A DNA stretch of 64,000 nucleotides from an uncultured Chloroflexus sp. (GCF_937951745.1 NZ_CALFBQ010000030.1:1-64000), one strand, 5' to 3'; shown: positions 51,737 through 62,454, numbered from the stretch's first letter. The notes: generated by a model from the sequence alone, not told the origin. Translations and numbers: made by a program.

Positions 51737-54550
51737 TCACACCGCCGCCATCTCTTCCCAATTCGGCCCAGTCTCGAGATTGACGCCAAGGGGCACAATC
51801 AGTTGGTAGGCGCTACTCATCACTTCACGCAAGAGCTGGGCCGCTTCCACCACCTCTTCTTCCGGTGCTTCGGCGATCAACTCGTCATGCACTTGTAAGA
51901 GCAGGCGAGTACGTAAGCCGCGCTCACGTAAGGCGCGATGCACGTTAACCATCGCGATCTTCATGATGTCGGCAGCAGTCCCTTGGATCGGGGCATTGAT
52001 CGCCTCGCGTTCAGCCGCTGCTCGCCGCGCCCCGCTGGCGCGTAAGTCGTCCATCATACGCTTACGGCCAAACAACGTCTGCACATATCCGTGCTGACGA
52101 CCAAAGGCGAGGGTCTGGTCAATATAGCGGCGAATGCCGGGGAATTGGGCGAACAGGTTGTCGATCAGTTGACGAGCAAGATCGCGTTCGATGCCAAGAC
52201 GTTGGGCGAGACCGAAGGCACTAATACCGTAGATGACACCGAACACGACTGTTTTGGCGACACGGCGTTGATTTTTATCGACTTGATCGGGCGCAACGCC
52301 AAATAAGCGGCTGGCTGTAGCGGCGTGAATATCAAGGCCCTGTTGGAACGCAGCGATCAGATTTTCATCACCACTGATATGGGCCAGCACACGCAGCTCG
52401 ATCTGCGAGTAGTCGGCGGCGATGAATCGATGACCCGGGGCGGCAATAAAAGCGCGTCGAATTTCGCGCCCCTCTTCGGTGCGTACTGGAATGTTTTGCA
52501 AATTGGGATTATTCGATGACAACCGGCCAGTCGCGGCGCCAATTTGGTTGTACGAAGTATGAATACGGCCCGTGCGTGGATTGACCAGCTCAGGCAGAGC
52601 GTCGATATACGTACTCTTGAGTTTGGTGAGCTGGCGATAGGCCAGAATATCGGCGGCGATCGGGTAGAGCTGGCTCAGCTCTTCCAACACTTCAGCCGTA
52701 ATCGAATAGCCACCGCTCTTGAGCTTGCTGAGGCCGTGGGCGCGCGGATCAATGCCCATCCGCTCAAACAAGACCTCGTTCAGTTGCGGGCCAGAATTGA
52801 TGTTAAACGGGCCGCCGGCCTGCGCATAGATGCGTTCGGCCAGCTCGTGAATGCGGTGGGCGAAACGTTTGCCCAGCTCGCGCAGATACTCGTGGTCGAG
52901 CAAGATGCCGGCCAACTCCATATCGGTCAACACGTCGATCAACGGCAGTTCGACCCGATAATACAAGTCGCGCAGAGCGGCATCAGCTTCAAGTTGGCTA
53001 CGCAACACCTCGGTTAAGTGCAGCGTATGCAGCGCATCGGCAGCAGCGTAGGGAGCGGCCTGCTCGATAGGCACGGCGGCAAAGCTGATCTGCTTGCTCC
53101 CTCGCCCGATCAGGTCTTCGATCGTCGTGGGTGGTTCGGATAGTTTCAACTCATAAAAGGCCAAATCCTTCAACCCTTGCCGTTTGCCCAACATCGCTGC
53201 AGCAATCATCGTATCAAACGCCAGACCAGCCACCTTCATACCAGCACCGGCTAGCACTTCGGCATCAAACTTGGCGTTGTGAGCAAATTTGGGCGTGTGC
53301 GGGTCGGCAAATAGTGGGCCAAGCACCGCCACCACCTCGGCCAGCGGCAACTGCTGACCCGTCTCGTGCCCAACCGGTATGTAACAGGCGTCGTCAGGAG
53401 TAGTTGCAATCGAAATACCGACCAGATCACTCCCCACTGCTTGCAAGCTCGTGCATTCGGTATCGAAGGCAAACGCCGGTGCGGCGCGCAAGCGCGCCAC
53501 TAAATCGGCCAATGCCGCCGCGTCGCGCACAATCCGCGTCGCCGCCGAAGCCGGATTAGCTGCCGGCACTGCGCCGCCAAACAGCGAGAGCTGGGTCGGG
53601 CCAGCGGCAGCCAGCGGCGCCGCCGGCAGATCGGCGGGCAACTCGGCCAACGCCGGCGCTTGCACCACCGGTGGCAACTTCTTGATCAAGTTTGAGCTAA
53701 CACCAAACTCCAACTCTTGCAAGAGGGCCATCACTGCGGCCCGATCGTACACGCCAAGCCGGGCTGCCGCTAGATCAAGCTGCACCGGCACGTTGGTCAC
53801 GATTGTTGCCAGTTGGCGCGAAAAACGGGCTGCATCCGCTTGCCCATTCAGCAAGGTCTGGTACCGCTTCGGCGCATCAGGAATGTGGTCAAGGAGATTG
53901 TCGAGTGAGCCAAACTGCTTGAGCAAGGCAATCGCGCCCTTCTCACCGATCCCGCGCACGCCGGGGATGTTGTCAGAGGGATCACCCTTGAGACCACGCA
54001 AATCGGCGAGTTGTGCCGGTTCGAGGCCATCGTACCGCTTGCGCACCTGCTCGACATCGTACAGTGTTACACTCGTCTTGCCACCGTAAGGGTTGGCCAG
54101 CGCCACGCGCACCTGCTCATTCACCAACTGTAACACATCAGAATCGCCGGTGAGGATGATCACATCTAGCCCTTGAGCAGTCGCTTGGCGAGCCAGTGTG
54201 CCGATCACATCATCAGCTTCATACCCCTCGGCAGTGTAGATCGGGATTGACAACGCCTGCACCAATTGGGTGATCCGCTCAAACTGCGGGTAAAACTCTT
54301 CCGGTGTCTCGGCGCGCCCGGCTTTGTACTCAGCGTAAAGGTCATCGCGAAAGGTACGCCCGACGTCGAAGGCAACGGCAGCGTATTCAGGCCGGTAGTC
54401 GGCCAGCGCCGTCAGCAAGATTTGGGCAAACCCAAAGACGGCATACGTCGGCTCGCCGCGCGACGAGCGCAGCCCACTCTCGCGCAAGGCAAAAAAGGCG
54501 CGATACGCCAACGCATGGCCATCAACTAACACCAACAACGGGCGCGCCAT
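51737..54550 (-). CDS. polA: DNA polymerase I
   Basis: A 937-residue repair and primer-removal polymerase. The N-terminal 5'-3' exonuclease starts LLVLVDGHALAYRAFFAL and includes the H3TH region KGDPSDNIPGVRGIGEKGAI. The 3'-5' exonuclease keeps its metal residues (FAFDTECTSL, HNAKFDAEVL, YAAADALHTLHL), so proofreading should work. The polymerase has motifs A (FIAADYSQIELRVLAHIS), B (RRVAKTVVFGVIYGISAFGL) and C (LLLQVHDELIAE). The start at 54550 has TGGAGC upstream; an ATG at 54637 would add 29 unconserved residues. Confidence 0.96.
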   Translation of the reverse strand: MARPLLVLVDGHALAYRAFFALRESGLRSSRGEPTYAVFGFAQILLTALADYRPEYAAVAFDVGRTFRDDLYAEYKAGRAETPEEFYPQFERITQLVQALSIPIYTAEGYEADDVIGTLARQATAQGLDVIILTGDSDVLQLVNEQVRVALANPYGGKTSVTLYDVEQVRKRYDGLEPAQLADLRGLKGDPSDNIPGVRGIGEKGAIALLKQFGSLDNLLDHIPDAPKRYQTLLNGQADAARFSRQLATIVTNVPVQLDLAAARLGVYDRAAVMALLQELEFGVSSNLIKKLPPVVQAPALAELPADLPAAPLAAAGPTQLSLFGGAVPAANPASAATRIVRDAAALADLVARLRAAPAFAFDTECTSLQAVGSDLVGISIATTPDDACYIPVGHETGQQLPLAEVVAVLGPLFADPHTPKFAHNAKFDAEVLAGAGMKVAGLAFDTMIAAAMLGKRQGLKDLAFYELKLSEPPTTIEDLIGRGSKQISFAAVPIEQAAPYAAADALHTLHLTEVLRSQLEADAALRDLYYRVELPLIDVLTDMELAGILLDHEYLRELGKRFAHRIHELAERIYAQAGGPFNINSGPQLNEVLFERMGIDPRAHGLSKLKSGGYSITAEVLEELSQLYPIAADILAYRQLTKLKSTYIDALPELVNPRTGRIHTSYNQIGAATGRLSSNNPNLQNIPVRTEEGREIRRAFIAAPGHRFIAADYSQIELRVLAHISGDENLIAAFQQGLDIHAATASRLFGVAPDQVDKNQRRVAKTVVFGVIYGISAFGLAQRLGIERDLARQLIDNLFAQFPGIRRYIDQTLAFGRQHGYVQTLFGRKRMMDDLRASGARRAAAEREAINAPIQGTAADIMKIAMVNVHRALRERGLRTRLLLQVHDELIAEAPEEEVVEAAQLLREVMSSAYQLIVPLGVNLETGPNWEEMAAV

Positions 54551-54762
54551 ACCAAAGCTCCATTCCCAACGATGCGCAACACCCTTTCTGCGCCCATGGA
54601 TTATACCACGCCGCAATATGGGAACATCCTCGCTCAACGTAAACGGACGTTAATTGCTACGTGGTACAATGTGAGCAATGTCAAAGGCGCTGGCGTAACA
54701 ACGCGTGATTGCCCAATGCTTGACACCGCCAGCAGCAAATACAACTCACTTGACACACTTGT

Positions 54763-55821
54763 ATGACCACAGCCATTGCAACCGATCAACGGTTCGATCT
54801 GCATACATGGCACGGCCACGTTGAACAGGCCAGCCGGCTGCATGCCATTCAGCGCGCGATCCAATCAGCGGGTTTACTCGGCTATCTCAAACCATTGCCC
54901 ATCCGTCCGGCAACCGAGGCCGAATTGTTGGCCGTTCATAACCCACACATGCTGCACCGGGTGCGCCAACTGGCCAGCTATGGCGGGGGACAGATCGATA
55001 GCGACACCTACGTCACCGCTGATTCGTGGGAAGCAGCCATCCTAGCGGCAGGCGCAACGATCTGCTTAGCCGAAGCTATCGCCGAAGGGCGTTGTCACAA
55101 CGGATTTGCCCTCGTCCGTCCACCCGGCCATCACGCGACTGACATCCGCTCAATGGGGTTTTGCCTCTTCAACAATATTGCGGTTGCCGCACGGGTATTG
55201 CTCGATCGGCACGGCCTACAACGAATTGCCATCGTCGATTTTGATGTGCATCACGGCAACGGCACCCAAGACATCTTTTACCGCGACGGGCGGGTGCTCT
55301 TTTGTTCGACCCACGCTGCGCCGCTCTACCCCGGCACCGGCGCGATTCACGAGATGGGAGACCCGCGCACTGCCGGCGGCACAACCCTCAATGTTCCCTT
55401 ACCCTACGGCACTGGCGATCAAGGGTACGACCGCGTCTTCCGCCAGATCATTGGGCCGGCGCTGCGCCGGTTTCAGCCCGAAATCATGCTGGTTTCCGCT
55501 GGGTTTGACGCGCACTGGAGCGACCCGATCGGGCCAATGGCGCTTTCAGTAAAGGGGTTTGCCCGTATCGCGCAACACCTGCTCGATTGGGCCGCCGAGC
55601 TGTGTGATGGCCGGATCGGATTTGTACTTGAAGGTGGCTATAGCTTGCCCGCCCTCGCTGCCGGTGTCGTTGCCACGCTTCGCTTAATGCTCGGTATGGA
55701 TCCCGGCCCTGACCCGATGGGTGGCGTCCAAGCACCTGAACCAACGATTGACCATATCATTACCGCATTGCAGAATCAACATCCGCTTTTGATGCAGACT
55801 GGTTATCAGGGAGAAGCATGA
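54763..55821 (+). CDS. Histone-deacetylase-family protein (AcuC/APAH-like)
   Basis: A 352-residue zinc amidohydrolase probably removing acetyl groups from proteins or polyamines. All active-site motifs are present: [20 protein letters not shown] (charge-relay His pair), [16 protein letters not shown] (zinc Asp and His), [11 protein letters not shown] (zinc Asp) and [11 protein letters not shown] (Tyr). No ribosome site precedes the ATG; the transcript may have a very short leader. Its stop overlaps the hisH start by 4 bp. Confidence 0.9.
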   Translation: MTTAIATDQRFDLHTWHGHVEQASRLHAIQRAIQSAGLLGYLKPLPIRPATEAELLAVHNPHMLHRVRQLASYGGGQIDSDTYVTADSWEAAILAAGATICLAEAIAEGRCHNGFALVRPPGHHATDIRSMGFCLFNNIAVAARVLLDRHGLQRIAIVDFDVHHGNGTQDIFYRDGRVLFCSTHAAPLYPGTGAIHEMGDPRTAGGTTLNVPLPYGTGDQGYDRVFRQIIGPALRRFQPEIMLVSAGFDAHWSDPIGPMALSVKGFARIAQHLLDWAAELCDGRIGFVLEGGYSLPALAAGVVATLRLMLGMDPGPDPMGGVQAPEPTIDHIITALQNQHPLLMQTGYQGEA

Positions 55822-56453
55822 TTGCAGTGATTAACTATGGCGCCGGCAACCTGCCCAATGTGGTGCGCGCGTTGCGGCGGGTCGGCGCCAATTTAACCGT
55901 TACCGACAACCCAGAGGTGATTCGTTCGGCGCAGGCGGTCGTCTTACCCGGCGTCGGCGCTACCGCCGATACGATGGCCAGCCTGCGCCAGCTCGGCATT
56001 GCCGCTATCTTGCCGGAAGTGGTGGCAGCCGGCACACCGTTTCTCGGCATTTGCGTCGGCATGCAGGTCTTGTTAAGCGAGAGCGAAGAGTTTGGTCGGC
56101 ACCCGTGTCTCGATATTGTGCGTGGGACAGTTCAACGCTTACCAGAGAGCGCCGGTAAGATTCCGCAAATTGGATGGAATCAGATGCAGATTGACCCAGC
56201 ATTTCGCGACCATCCTCTCTTTGCCGATATTCCCGATGGCGCTGATGTTTATTTCGTTCACTCGTACTACTGTGATGTCGCTGATCCGACGATCATCGCC
56301 GCACGCACCGATTACGGATTGCTCTTTCCGAGCGTGATCATCCGCGACCGGCTGGCAGCGGTGCAGTTTCACCCCGAAAAGAGCGGCGACTATGGCTTGC
56401 GCCTGCTAGCCAACTTTGTGGCGTGGAGTGGCGCAACCACTCAGAGAGGATGA
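55818..56453 (+). CDS. hisH: Imidazole glycerol phosphate synthase, glutaminase subunit
   Basis: Releases ammonia from glutamine for HisF in histidine synthesis. The 211-residue class I amidotransferase has [14 protein letters not shown], the nucleophile Cys in [12 protein letters not shown], and the His-Glu pair in [14 protein letters not shown]. Coupled by ATGA overlap to the deacetylase gene and 3 bp before hisA. HisF is not in the window. Confidence 0.96.
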   Translation: MIAVINYGAGNLPNVVRALRRVGANLTVTDNPEVIRSAQAVVLPGVGATADTMASLRQLGIAAILPEVVAAGTPFLGICVGMQVLLSESEEFGRHPCLDIVRGTVQRLPESAGKIPQIGWNQMQIDPAFRDHPLFADIPDGADVYFVHSYYCDVADPTIIAARTDYGLLFPSVIIRDRLAAVQFHPEKSGDYGLRLLANFVAWSGATTQRG

Positions 56454-56456
56454 GAT

Positions 56457-57188
56457 ATGGAGATTATTCCGGCAATTGATTTGAAAGACGGGTGCTGCGT
56501 GCGGCTGTACCAAGGCGATTTCGCCCAGATGACAGTCTACGCCGACGATCCGGTCGCCGTGGCGCGGGCATGGCAAGAGCAAGGGGCAACCCGTCTGCAT
56601 CTGGTCGATCTCGATGGCGCCCGCGCCGGGAGACCGCAGAATGTCGCTGCTGTCTTGGCCATTACCCAAGCCGTGCAGATTCCAGTGCAGCTTGGCGGCG
56701 GCTTACGCCGCGAAGAGGATGTCGAGGCGGCTTTAGCCCTTGGGGTCGAGCGCGTGATCATCGGCACCGCCGCGATCGCTGAAACTGAACTGGTGGCTCG
56801 CCTGCTCAATCGCTTCGGCGAGCAGATTGTGATCGGGATCGACGCGCGGAACGGTATGGTGGCGACCGATGGCTGGACGGTCACCTCAACTGTGGCGGCC
56901 ACTACACTCGCCGCACAGATGGCTGCGCTCGGCGCGCGCCGGATCATCTATACCGACATCAACCGCGACGGAGCGCTTAGCGGTCCGAATTTCATCGCGC
57001 TGGCCGAATTGATGCGCACCGATGGTCCAGCGATTATCGCGAGCGGCGGCATTGCCACCCTCGATCATGTGCGCCGGCTGGCCCAGCTTGGAGTCGAGGG
57101 AGCGATTATCGGCAAGGCGTTGTACGTGGGAGCGATCAGCTTGCCCGAAGCATTGGCCGTCGCCCAAACGGTGACTTCACAACCATAA
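56457..57188 (+). CDS. hisA: ProFAR isomerase HisA
   Basis: Isomerises the open-chain aminoimidazole carboxamide ribotide in histidine synthesis. The 243-residue half-barrel duplicate starts [20 protein letters not shown] (catalytic Asp8) and holds the second Asp in [14 protein letters not shown], with phosphate loops [12 protein letters not shown] and [22 protein letters not shown] precedes the ATG. PriA-like dual activity cannot be judged. Confidence 0.96.
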   Translation: MEIIPAIDLKDGCCVRLYQGDFAQMTVYADDPVAVARAWQEQGATRLHLVDLDGARAGRPQNVAAVLAITQAVQIPVQLGGGLRREEDVEAALALGVERVIIGTAAIAETELVARLLNRFGEQIVIGIDARNGMVATDGWTVTSTVAATTLAAQMAALGARRIIYTDINRDGALSGPNFIALAELMRTDGPAIIASGGIATLDHVRRLAQLGVEGAIIGKALYVGAISLPEALAVAQTVTSQP

Positions 57189-57197
57189 GAGGATTGT

Positions 57198-58298
57198 ATG
57201 TCGAATTCAGACCTCACTGCGCGGTACGAAGAAGAGCGCCTGCGCGCGCAAGAGCAATCGCAATTGGTCTACCTGCAAAGCCAGATCGACGAATTGCGCC
57301 GCCTGCTCAAGGACCAGACCAACAAATATCAGTGGGCAATGGAGCAGGTACGCAAAAACGAGGGTGCAATTGCGCAAGTGCAAAGCCTCTTCGAGCGTCA
57401 CACCAGTGAAGTTGCCCAAGCTAATGAAATCGTGCGCCGCGATGTGGTCGCACTACGACGGGAAGTGGCAGCGGCACTGGTCAAAATCGAAGAAGGTGTG
57501 CGTCCGTTGCGTGATATGCAGTCACAGATCCAACAGATCGCCGAAGCGCGCAAACAAGATCGCGACTTTCTCGCCGGCTGGCTTATTCGCATCGAACACG
57601 TTGAACAACAAATTACTGCCCTCTCGTCGCAGATCAAAGAACTCGACGAACGTCAACGTCAATTTGCCTTGCAACTCGAACGCTTGCGTGAAGCTGATGC
57701 AGCCGTGATGCAAGAGGTGCGGCGTGTTAACGATGATATCCAAGTCGAGAAGCAACAGATGCGGCGAATGGCAGTTGAAGCCCAACAATTGGTTGCCGAT
57801 CTCCGTCCATCGATCGACGAGCAGAAGTCACGCATCGATCGGCTCGAAGAACTTCGTCAGCAGATCGACCTCTTTGCCGAGGTACTGCCCGCCCAAATTA
57901 AAGAAATCGGAGCAAAGCTCCCTGACATTACTGCCGAAATCAAACGGATTGAGCGCATTTCAACCGAACGCTTCTTGATGAACCAAGAACGGTTGGAAGA
58001 GTTGCGCCAGATGGCCGATGAGCGGATGAGCGCGTTGCAGGAGACTGATGAGCAGTATCTGCGCCAATTGACGGCATGGCTCGAACGGGTTGATGGTTGG
58101 TTGCGCGAGCTTGAGCAGCGCTTCACGCGCACAACTGACCGGATGGAGCTTGAACAAAAGGCGCAACTCTTGCGCATTATGGAATTGGAGCGGCGCGAGT
58201 TAGAGACACTTAACGTTCAATTTGCGGCGATACGTCAACGCCTTGAGCAAGTGCGGGCAGCACATCTCGAATTGGGCGGCGGCGATCAGCGATCATAA
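57198..58298 (+). CDS. Long coiled-coil protein of unknown function
   Basis: A 366-residue protein almost entirely predicted as coiled coil from heptad-like Leu/Ile/Gln/Arg patterns (for example VYLQSQIDELRRLLKDQTNK, DMQSQIQQIAEARKQDRDFL). No signal peptide, membrane helix or catalytic motif is present. It could be a cytoskeletal, scaffold or chromosome-associated protein. It starts 10 bp after hisA with GAGG upstream, so it belongs to the operon, although no functional link is evident. Confidence 0.75.
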   Translation: MSNSDLTARYEEERLRAQEQSQLVYLQSQIDELRRLLKDQTNKYQWAMEQVRKNEGAIAQVQSLFERHTSEVAQANEIVRRDVVALRREVAAALVKIEEGVRPLRDMQSQIQQIAEARKQDRDFLAGWLIRIEHVEQQITALSSQIKELDERQRQFALQLERLREADAAVMQEVRRVNDDIQVEKQQMRRMAVEAQQLVADLRPSIDEQKSRIDRLEELRQQIDLFAEVLPAQIKEIGAKLPDITAEIKRIERISTERFLMNQERLEELRQMADERMSALQETDEQYLRQLTAWLERVDGWLRELEQRFTRTTDRMELEQKAQLLRIMELERRELETLNVQFAAIRQRLEQVRAAHLELGGGDQRS

Positions 58299-58341
58299 AT
58301 ACAAGGCGCTGGCGGCAGTCGCCTGCTTCAGCGCCTTGGCG

Positions 58342-59376
58342 TTACCTTTGCGCTACCCGCCGCAACACGAAAATGCGCGGGTAGAGGCCACCAAGATCAA
58401 CACGCAGGTGTTGCTCAAGTCGCCATTCCGGCAACTCGGCTAAGGTGCGCTCCATGAGTCGCACTTCGTGGCTGATGATCACTGCGCATCCATCTAGCCG
58501 CGTGACGCGGGCCGCCTCACGCAGCAAGGCCGGGTAGAGCGTGACATTGCTGGCATGCGAACCGACCAGATGCCCAAACGGTAAATCGGCCAATACCACA
58601 TCGATGCTTGCCGGCGGCAATGGCATGTGTTGCGCATCCCAATCGTGCAATGAAACCTTGTGGCTCAAGCCGGCGGCGGCAAGGTTACGATAGGCGCATG
58701 CCAACGCTGCAGGGTCAATATCACACCCGATCGCCTGCGCCGCCGGCCCGATCAACAACCGCTCGATCAACAGCGTACCCGAACCGCATCCCACATTTAG
58801 CACTCGATCGCTGGCGCGCGGCTTGCTTAGCAGCGCCATTGCGTGCGCTACCGGCCCATTGAGTGCTCCCTCACGATTACACACCCGCCATGAGCGAGTC
58901 GCTAATGGCCGCGGCGTCAAGCGTACCAGCACGTCCCAACCAGCCCGCTCGCGGCTGGGGCGCAAGCGCAGCACAAGATCGCCATCGTCTTCACCGATCG
59001 AGAGACCGAGCCGCTCGCTCAGCTCGTGCTTGAAACGTCGCAGCACACTACTCTCGGCGCCAGCAGCGCTGAGCAAAAGGGTTTGAAACGTGTTGGCAGG
59101 ATGCAAACGACGCACCGTGTCGATCATCACCGTGACTTCGCGAAAGTTCTCATCGCCGAGCAAAGCCCGTGGCCGCGGAATGGCAAAGCTGCGCACTAAG
59201 AAGACTGAAGTAGCGCAGCGTAAATCGAACAGCGCCGGCAACGGGCCGCGCATCGTTGCCCTGATCACCCCGCTCTCTCCCGGCGGGTCGAGCCGGATAC
59301 CGGCGATCCGCTGCGCTTCCGCGCGCGCCAATGCTTCGATCCCAGTAGGGACAATGATTTCAATTCGGTGCGACAT
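58342..59376 (-). CDS. THUMP-type RNA guanine-N2 methyltransferase (TrmN/RlmL-like)
   Basis: A 344-residue SAM-dependent RNA methyltransferase. The N-terminal half (IEIIVPTGIEALARAEAQRI) resembles a THUMP/ferredoxin-like module. The Rossmann part has the SAM loop RVLNVGCGSGTLLIERLL, acidic motif GCDIDPAALACAYRNL and catalytic motif IV as VLADLPFGHLVGS (the DLPFG form of DPPY/NPPY used by guanine-N2 enzymes). The RNA target, tRNA or rRNA, cannot be fixed. Confidence 0.78.
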   Translation of the reverse strand: MSHRIEIIVPTGIEALARAEAQRIAGIRLDPPGESGVIRATMRGPLPALFDLRCATSVFLVRSFAIPRPRALLGDENFREVTVMIDTVRRLHPANTFQTLLLSAAGAESSVLRRFKHELSERLGLSIGEDDGDLVLRLRPSRERAGWDVLVRLTPRPLATRSWRVCNREGALNGPVAHAMALLSKPRASDRVLNVGCGSGTLLIERLLIGPAAQAIGCDIDPAALACAYRNLAAAGLSHKVSLHDWDAQHMPLPPASIDVVLADLPFGHLVGSHASNVTLYPALLREAARVTRLDGCAVIISHEVRLMERTLAELPEWRLEQHLRVDLGGLYPRIFVLRRVAQR

Positions 59377-59446
59377 TGTTATACTATGATAATGAAGAGG
59401 CGAGGTTAGCGCTATATCGCCTTGTTAGTATACACGCAAAACGCCT

Positions 59447-60712
59447 ATGGACATCGGAACAACTATTTGGCCGCCTATGCCAGCGCGACCGCAGGCACTG
59501 GCCGCAAGCTGGTCGCGCTACGACCACGGCGCGCTGCGTGAATACTTGCAACGCGCGCGTGAGATCGGTTTGCAGCAAGTACGCTTTGATCTGCGCTGGG
59601 CAGAGGTGCAGCCAAGCGCACAGCGGATTGCGGTCGCTGCGCTCGATGGCTTCCACCGTGGCCTTGATCTTGCCCAAGCCAACGGTCTGCACGTGGTTGT
59701 CTCGCTAATGAGCGCCACCCTTGGCCCGGCGCTCCATCTGCCCGATTGGGCGCTGGGGGTGCCGGCGCAAGCGTTGACCAACCAAGCGGTAAGCGAGATC
59801 TTCGCAACACCGGCGTTGACGATTCTTGACAATACCTTCTACCGGCGCGAACCGGTGCGCGATCTCTACGCCGATCCCGACATGCGGGCCGCGCAACGTT
59901 ACTTGCTCCGCGAAGTGATCGGTAACTTCGCCGCCCATCCAGCTATCCATGGTTGGCTGTTAGCCGCCGGGGTTGAGCGAGTCCTGCCACCAACTGACCA
60001 TCGCGATGTGGCAGCATGGTGGGCCGATCTCGCCGAGCGTGCTCGCGCCCACGGTGCCAACCGGCTGTTTGGTCAGATTGATGCTGCTGCGCTGAGTGAC
60101 CCCGCCAGTTTGCGCCCCTATGACATCGCAATGGCCGGTGGCGAAGTCGTGATGAGTGTGGGGCCATGGCCGCCGATCGGCGATGGACCGCCAGCGCGCG
60201 GCGAGGCCGTCTGCTTTTTGCACACTGTGGTCGCTGGTTTGCTGGCCGAAGAAGTGAACGATACCGCCGCCACGCAGGTGGTGGTTAGCGATCTCGGCTG
60301 GCCCACTGCCCCTCGCCCACAATGGCGCGGCTGGCAGCACGATGAGGTCTTTGCCCGGCCCGCTCAAACGTTTTTGGCTGATGAAGAAGAGGTGGCCACG
60401 GCCCTACAAGCAGCACTGCCGACATTGGCCCGCTCTGGGGCCGCCGCGGTCTGGCTGGCCGGGATGGTCGATCCGGCAGAGGAACAGTGGAAGATCCCAC
60501 CGTTCGACCGCAGTTGGCCGGCGCGCACATGGGGTTTGTGGACGGCAGATGGCCGCCCGAAAGCGAGTTGGGAGGCGCTGCGCGAGACGATTGGCAGTCT
60601 GCCAGCGAAGGGTACATTGCCAACCCTGCCGGTTGAACCCGACCGTTTCTGGCGCGATCCGGCCACCGAACTGCGCCGGCTTTGGCGTGAATACCAGACC
60701 GAGATAGTATGA
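59447..60712 (+). CDS. TIM-barrel glycoside-hydrolase-like protein
   Basis: A 421-residue cytoplasmic barrel. The order YDHGALREYLQRAREIGLQQ, VRFDLRWAEVQPS, LDLAQANGLHVVVSL and AAHPAIHGWLLAAGVERVLP follows family 5/42-type glycosidases. Where those have Asn-Glu as acid/base, this has Gly-Val-Glu, and the nucleophile strand reads VVVSDLGWPTAPR with Asp instead of Glu. It may be an altered or inactive hydrolase. No signal peptide. The ATG has no strong ribosome site. Confidence 0.65.
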   Translation: MDIGTTIWPPMPARPQALAASWSRYDHGALREYLQRAREIGLQQVRFDLRWAEVQPSAQRIAVAALDGFHRGLDLAQANGLHVVVSLMSATLGPALHLPDWALGVPAQALTNQAVSEIFATPALTILDNTFYRREPVRDLYADPDMRAAQRYLLREVIGNFAAHPAIHGWLLAAGVERVLPPTDHRDVAAWWADLAERARAHGANRLFGQIDAAALSDPASLRPYDIAMAGGEVVMSVGPWPPIGDGPPARGEAVCFLHTVVAGLLAEEVNDTAATQVVVSDLGWPTAPRPQWRGWQHDEVFARPAQTFLADEEEVATALQAALPTLARSGAAAVWLAGMVDPAEEQWKIPPFDRSWPARTWGLWTADGRPKASWEALRETIGSLPAKGTLPTLPVEPDRFWRDPATELRRLWREYQTEIV

Positions 60713-60765
60713 ACACGGATTGACACGGATTGGCACGGGTCGGGCCATCCGTGTCAATCCGTGTT
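60712..60765. repeat. 19-bp perfect inverted repeat between convergent genes
   Basis: AACACGGATTGACACGGAT (60712-60730) and its exact complement (60747-60765), each arm itself two copies of ACACGGAT, with a 16-bp loop. It touches the ends of both flanking genes and very likely folds in RNA as a shared terminator. Related ACACGGAT repeats are known from many bacterial genomes. Confidence 0.85.
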
Positions 60766-61527
60766 CTATTCCTCGTCTATGGTTGGCGGTTGCCATCCCC
60801 ATTCAGCCAACAACGCCAGATCGGCCTTAGTCAACACACCGGCTGCTGCGGCCCGATCCAGCAGATCGGGCCGGCGGGCCAAGGTGCGGCGCAACCGCTC
60901 GGCTCGCCGCCAACGGGCAATCTCGCCATGGTTTCCAGAGAGCAATACCGGCGGCACACTCAACCCCTCCCAAACCGCTGGACGGGTGTAGTGCGGGTAT
61001 TCGAGCAAAAAATCGCTGTGACTCTCTTCGATAATCGATTCACTATCGATCACCCCCGGCACCAACCGCGCCACCGCATCAACCACCACCATCGCCGCCA
61101 ACTCACCGCCGGTCAACACATAATCGCCGATGCTGATCTCGCGGTCAATCAGTGTCGCGCGCACTCGCTCATCGATCCCCTCATAGTGACCACAGACGAG
61201 GATCAGGCGCGGCAAGGCCGCTAATTCATGCGCTATGCTCTGCGTAAACAACTCACCGTCAGGCGTAAGTAGAATGGTTGGCCCGGCTTGCTCATCAGCG
61301 GCGCGCACCGCCCGAATCGCCGCCGCCAACGGCTCAGCTTTCATCACCATCCCGGCGCCGCCGCCATAAGGCGTATCATCGGCGGTGCGATGGCGATCAG
61401 TCGCCCACTGTCGAATATCGTGCAAGTGAATGGCAATTTTGCCAGCCTGCTGCGCCCGCTTGAGAATACTCTCGGTCAGCGGCCCCTGAAACATAGCTGG
61501 AAAGAGGGTGAGGATATCAAACCGCAT
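60766..61527 (-). CDS. trmD: tRNA (guanine-N1)-methyltransferase TrmD
   Basis: Methylates G37 of tRNAs, preventing frameshifts. The 253-residue SPOUT enzyme has [38 protein letters not shown], the trefoil-knot SAM site [13 protein letters not shown] and [20 protein letters not shown], and [20 protein letters not shown]. It lacks its usual rpsP-rimM-rplS neighbours and instead ends an operon with a hydrolase and a GNAT enzyme. Confidence 0.96.
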   Translation of the reverse strand: MRFDILTLFPAMFQGPLTESILKRAQQAGKIAIHLHDIRQWATDRHRTADDTPYGGGAGMVMKAEPLAAAIRAVRAADEQAGPTILLTPDGELFTQSIAHELAALPRLILVCGHYEGIDERVRATLIDREISIGDYVLTGGELAAMVVVDAVARLVPGVIDSESIIEESHSDFLLEYPHYTRPAVWEGLSVPPVLLSGNHGEIARWRRAERLRRTLARRPDLLDRAAAAGVLTKADLALLAEWGWQPPTIDEE

Positions 61528-61532
61528 GCCGG

Positions 61533-62453
61533 CTATGCCTCAACGCTACGCAGATACTGGTCAAAAAACTCGACAACCCGCCGGCAATACGTCACCCGAT
61601 CGACAAAATACCCGCCACAATGCTCGGCGCCGGGCACCTCCCACAAGATGCGCGGCTCGCGAGCAGCGTCATACAATTGGCGCGCGTGGCTCACCGGAAT
61701 CAGCGAGTCATCAATGCCATGAATGATAAAGACCGGGCGTGGCGCAATCTGGCCGATGGCGTCAATCGGGCGGGCTTGGCTAAAGCGGTAGCCGTGGCGA
61801 CGAGCGACGATCGCGTCGGCCAAGCGTACCAACGGCTTGGGCGGGATGCGCAGCACTTGGGTGATGCTATGGGCCACCACATCATCACCAGCGGTAAACG
61901 AGCTATCGGCCACGAGCGCCCGAACCGACTGATCGCGGGCCGTTGCCAAAATCCCCACTGCCGCTCCCATCGAATAGCCAACCACACCAATCGCCGCAGC
62001 GGACATCCGCTGGCGCACAAACTCGAGCGCCGCTAGCAAATCGTCAACCTCGCGGCTCACCAGCGTCTGCGGCCATGGATCCGATTCGCCGCGACCACGA
62101 TAATCAAACAGCAGGACATTATAGCCGGCTCGCCAGCAATAGCTGCCAATGCCAAGCAATTCATCTTTGCTGCCGGCATGGCCATGGCTGCCCACGATCA
62201 CCGCATTCGTTTCGGGGCGCGGCAACCACCAGCCCACCAGCCGCAGACCATCGCTGCTGCGAAACTCAACCGTCTCAAACGGCACTCCTAACTCCCACGG
62301 GGTAAAGGTATAGCTGTCGAGATAGGTACGGCGCGGCGGCGGGCTGACCCGCAAACTGACGTAGTATGCCGTGCCAGTAATCCCACCTAACACACCAATG
62401 GCGCCGGTCAGCGCCATCGGTAACAAACTCCAGCCAAATCTTTTTGCCATCAT
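61533..62453 (-). CDS. Membrane-anchored alpha/beta hydrolase
   Basis: A ~306-residue serine hydrolase with one N-terminal helix ([20 protein letters not shown]). Catalytic residues: oxyanion region [12 protein letters not shown], nucleophile elbow [11 protein letters not shown] (GxSxG), Asp in [11 protein letters not shown] and His in [10 protein letters not shown]. This resembles Ser peptidase S9/dienelactone-type hydrolases, substrate unknown. The tandem ATGs at 62453/62450 follow GAGGATAGG; the first is 1 bp from the GNAT stop, so translation is coupled. Confidence 0.85.
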   Translation of the reverse strand: MMAKRFGWSLLPMALTGAIGVLGGITGTAYYVSLRVSPPPRRTYLDSYTFTPWELGVPFETVEFRSSDGLRLVGWWLPRPETNAVIVGSHGHAGSKDELLGIGSYCWRAGYNVLLFDYRGRGESDPWPQTLVSREVDDLLAALEFVRQRMSAAAIGVVGYSMGAAVGILATARDQSVRALVADSSFTAGDDVVAHSITQVLRIPPKPLVRLADAIVARRHGYRFSQARPIDAIGQIAPRPVFIIHGIDDSLIPVSHARQLYDAAREPRILWEVPGAEHCGGYFVDRVTYCRRVVEFFDQYLRSVEA

Positions 62454-62454
62454 C

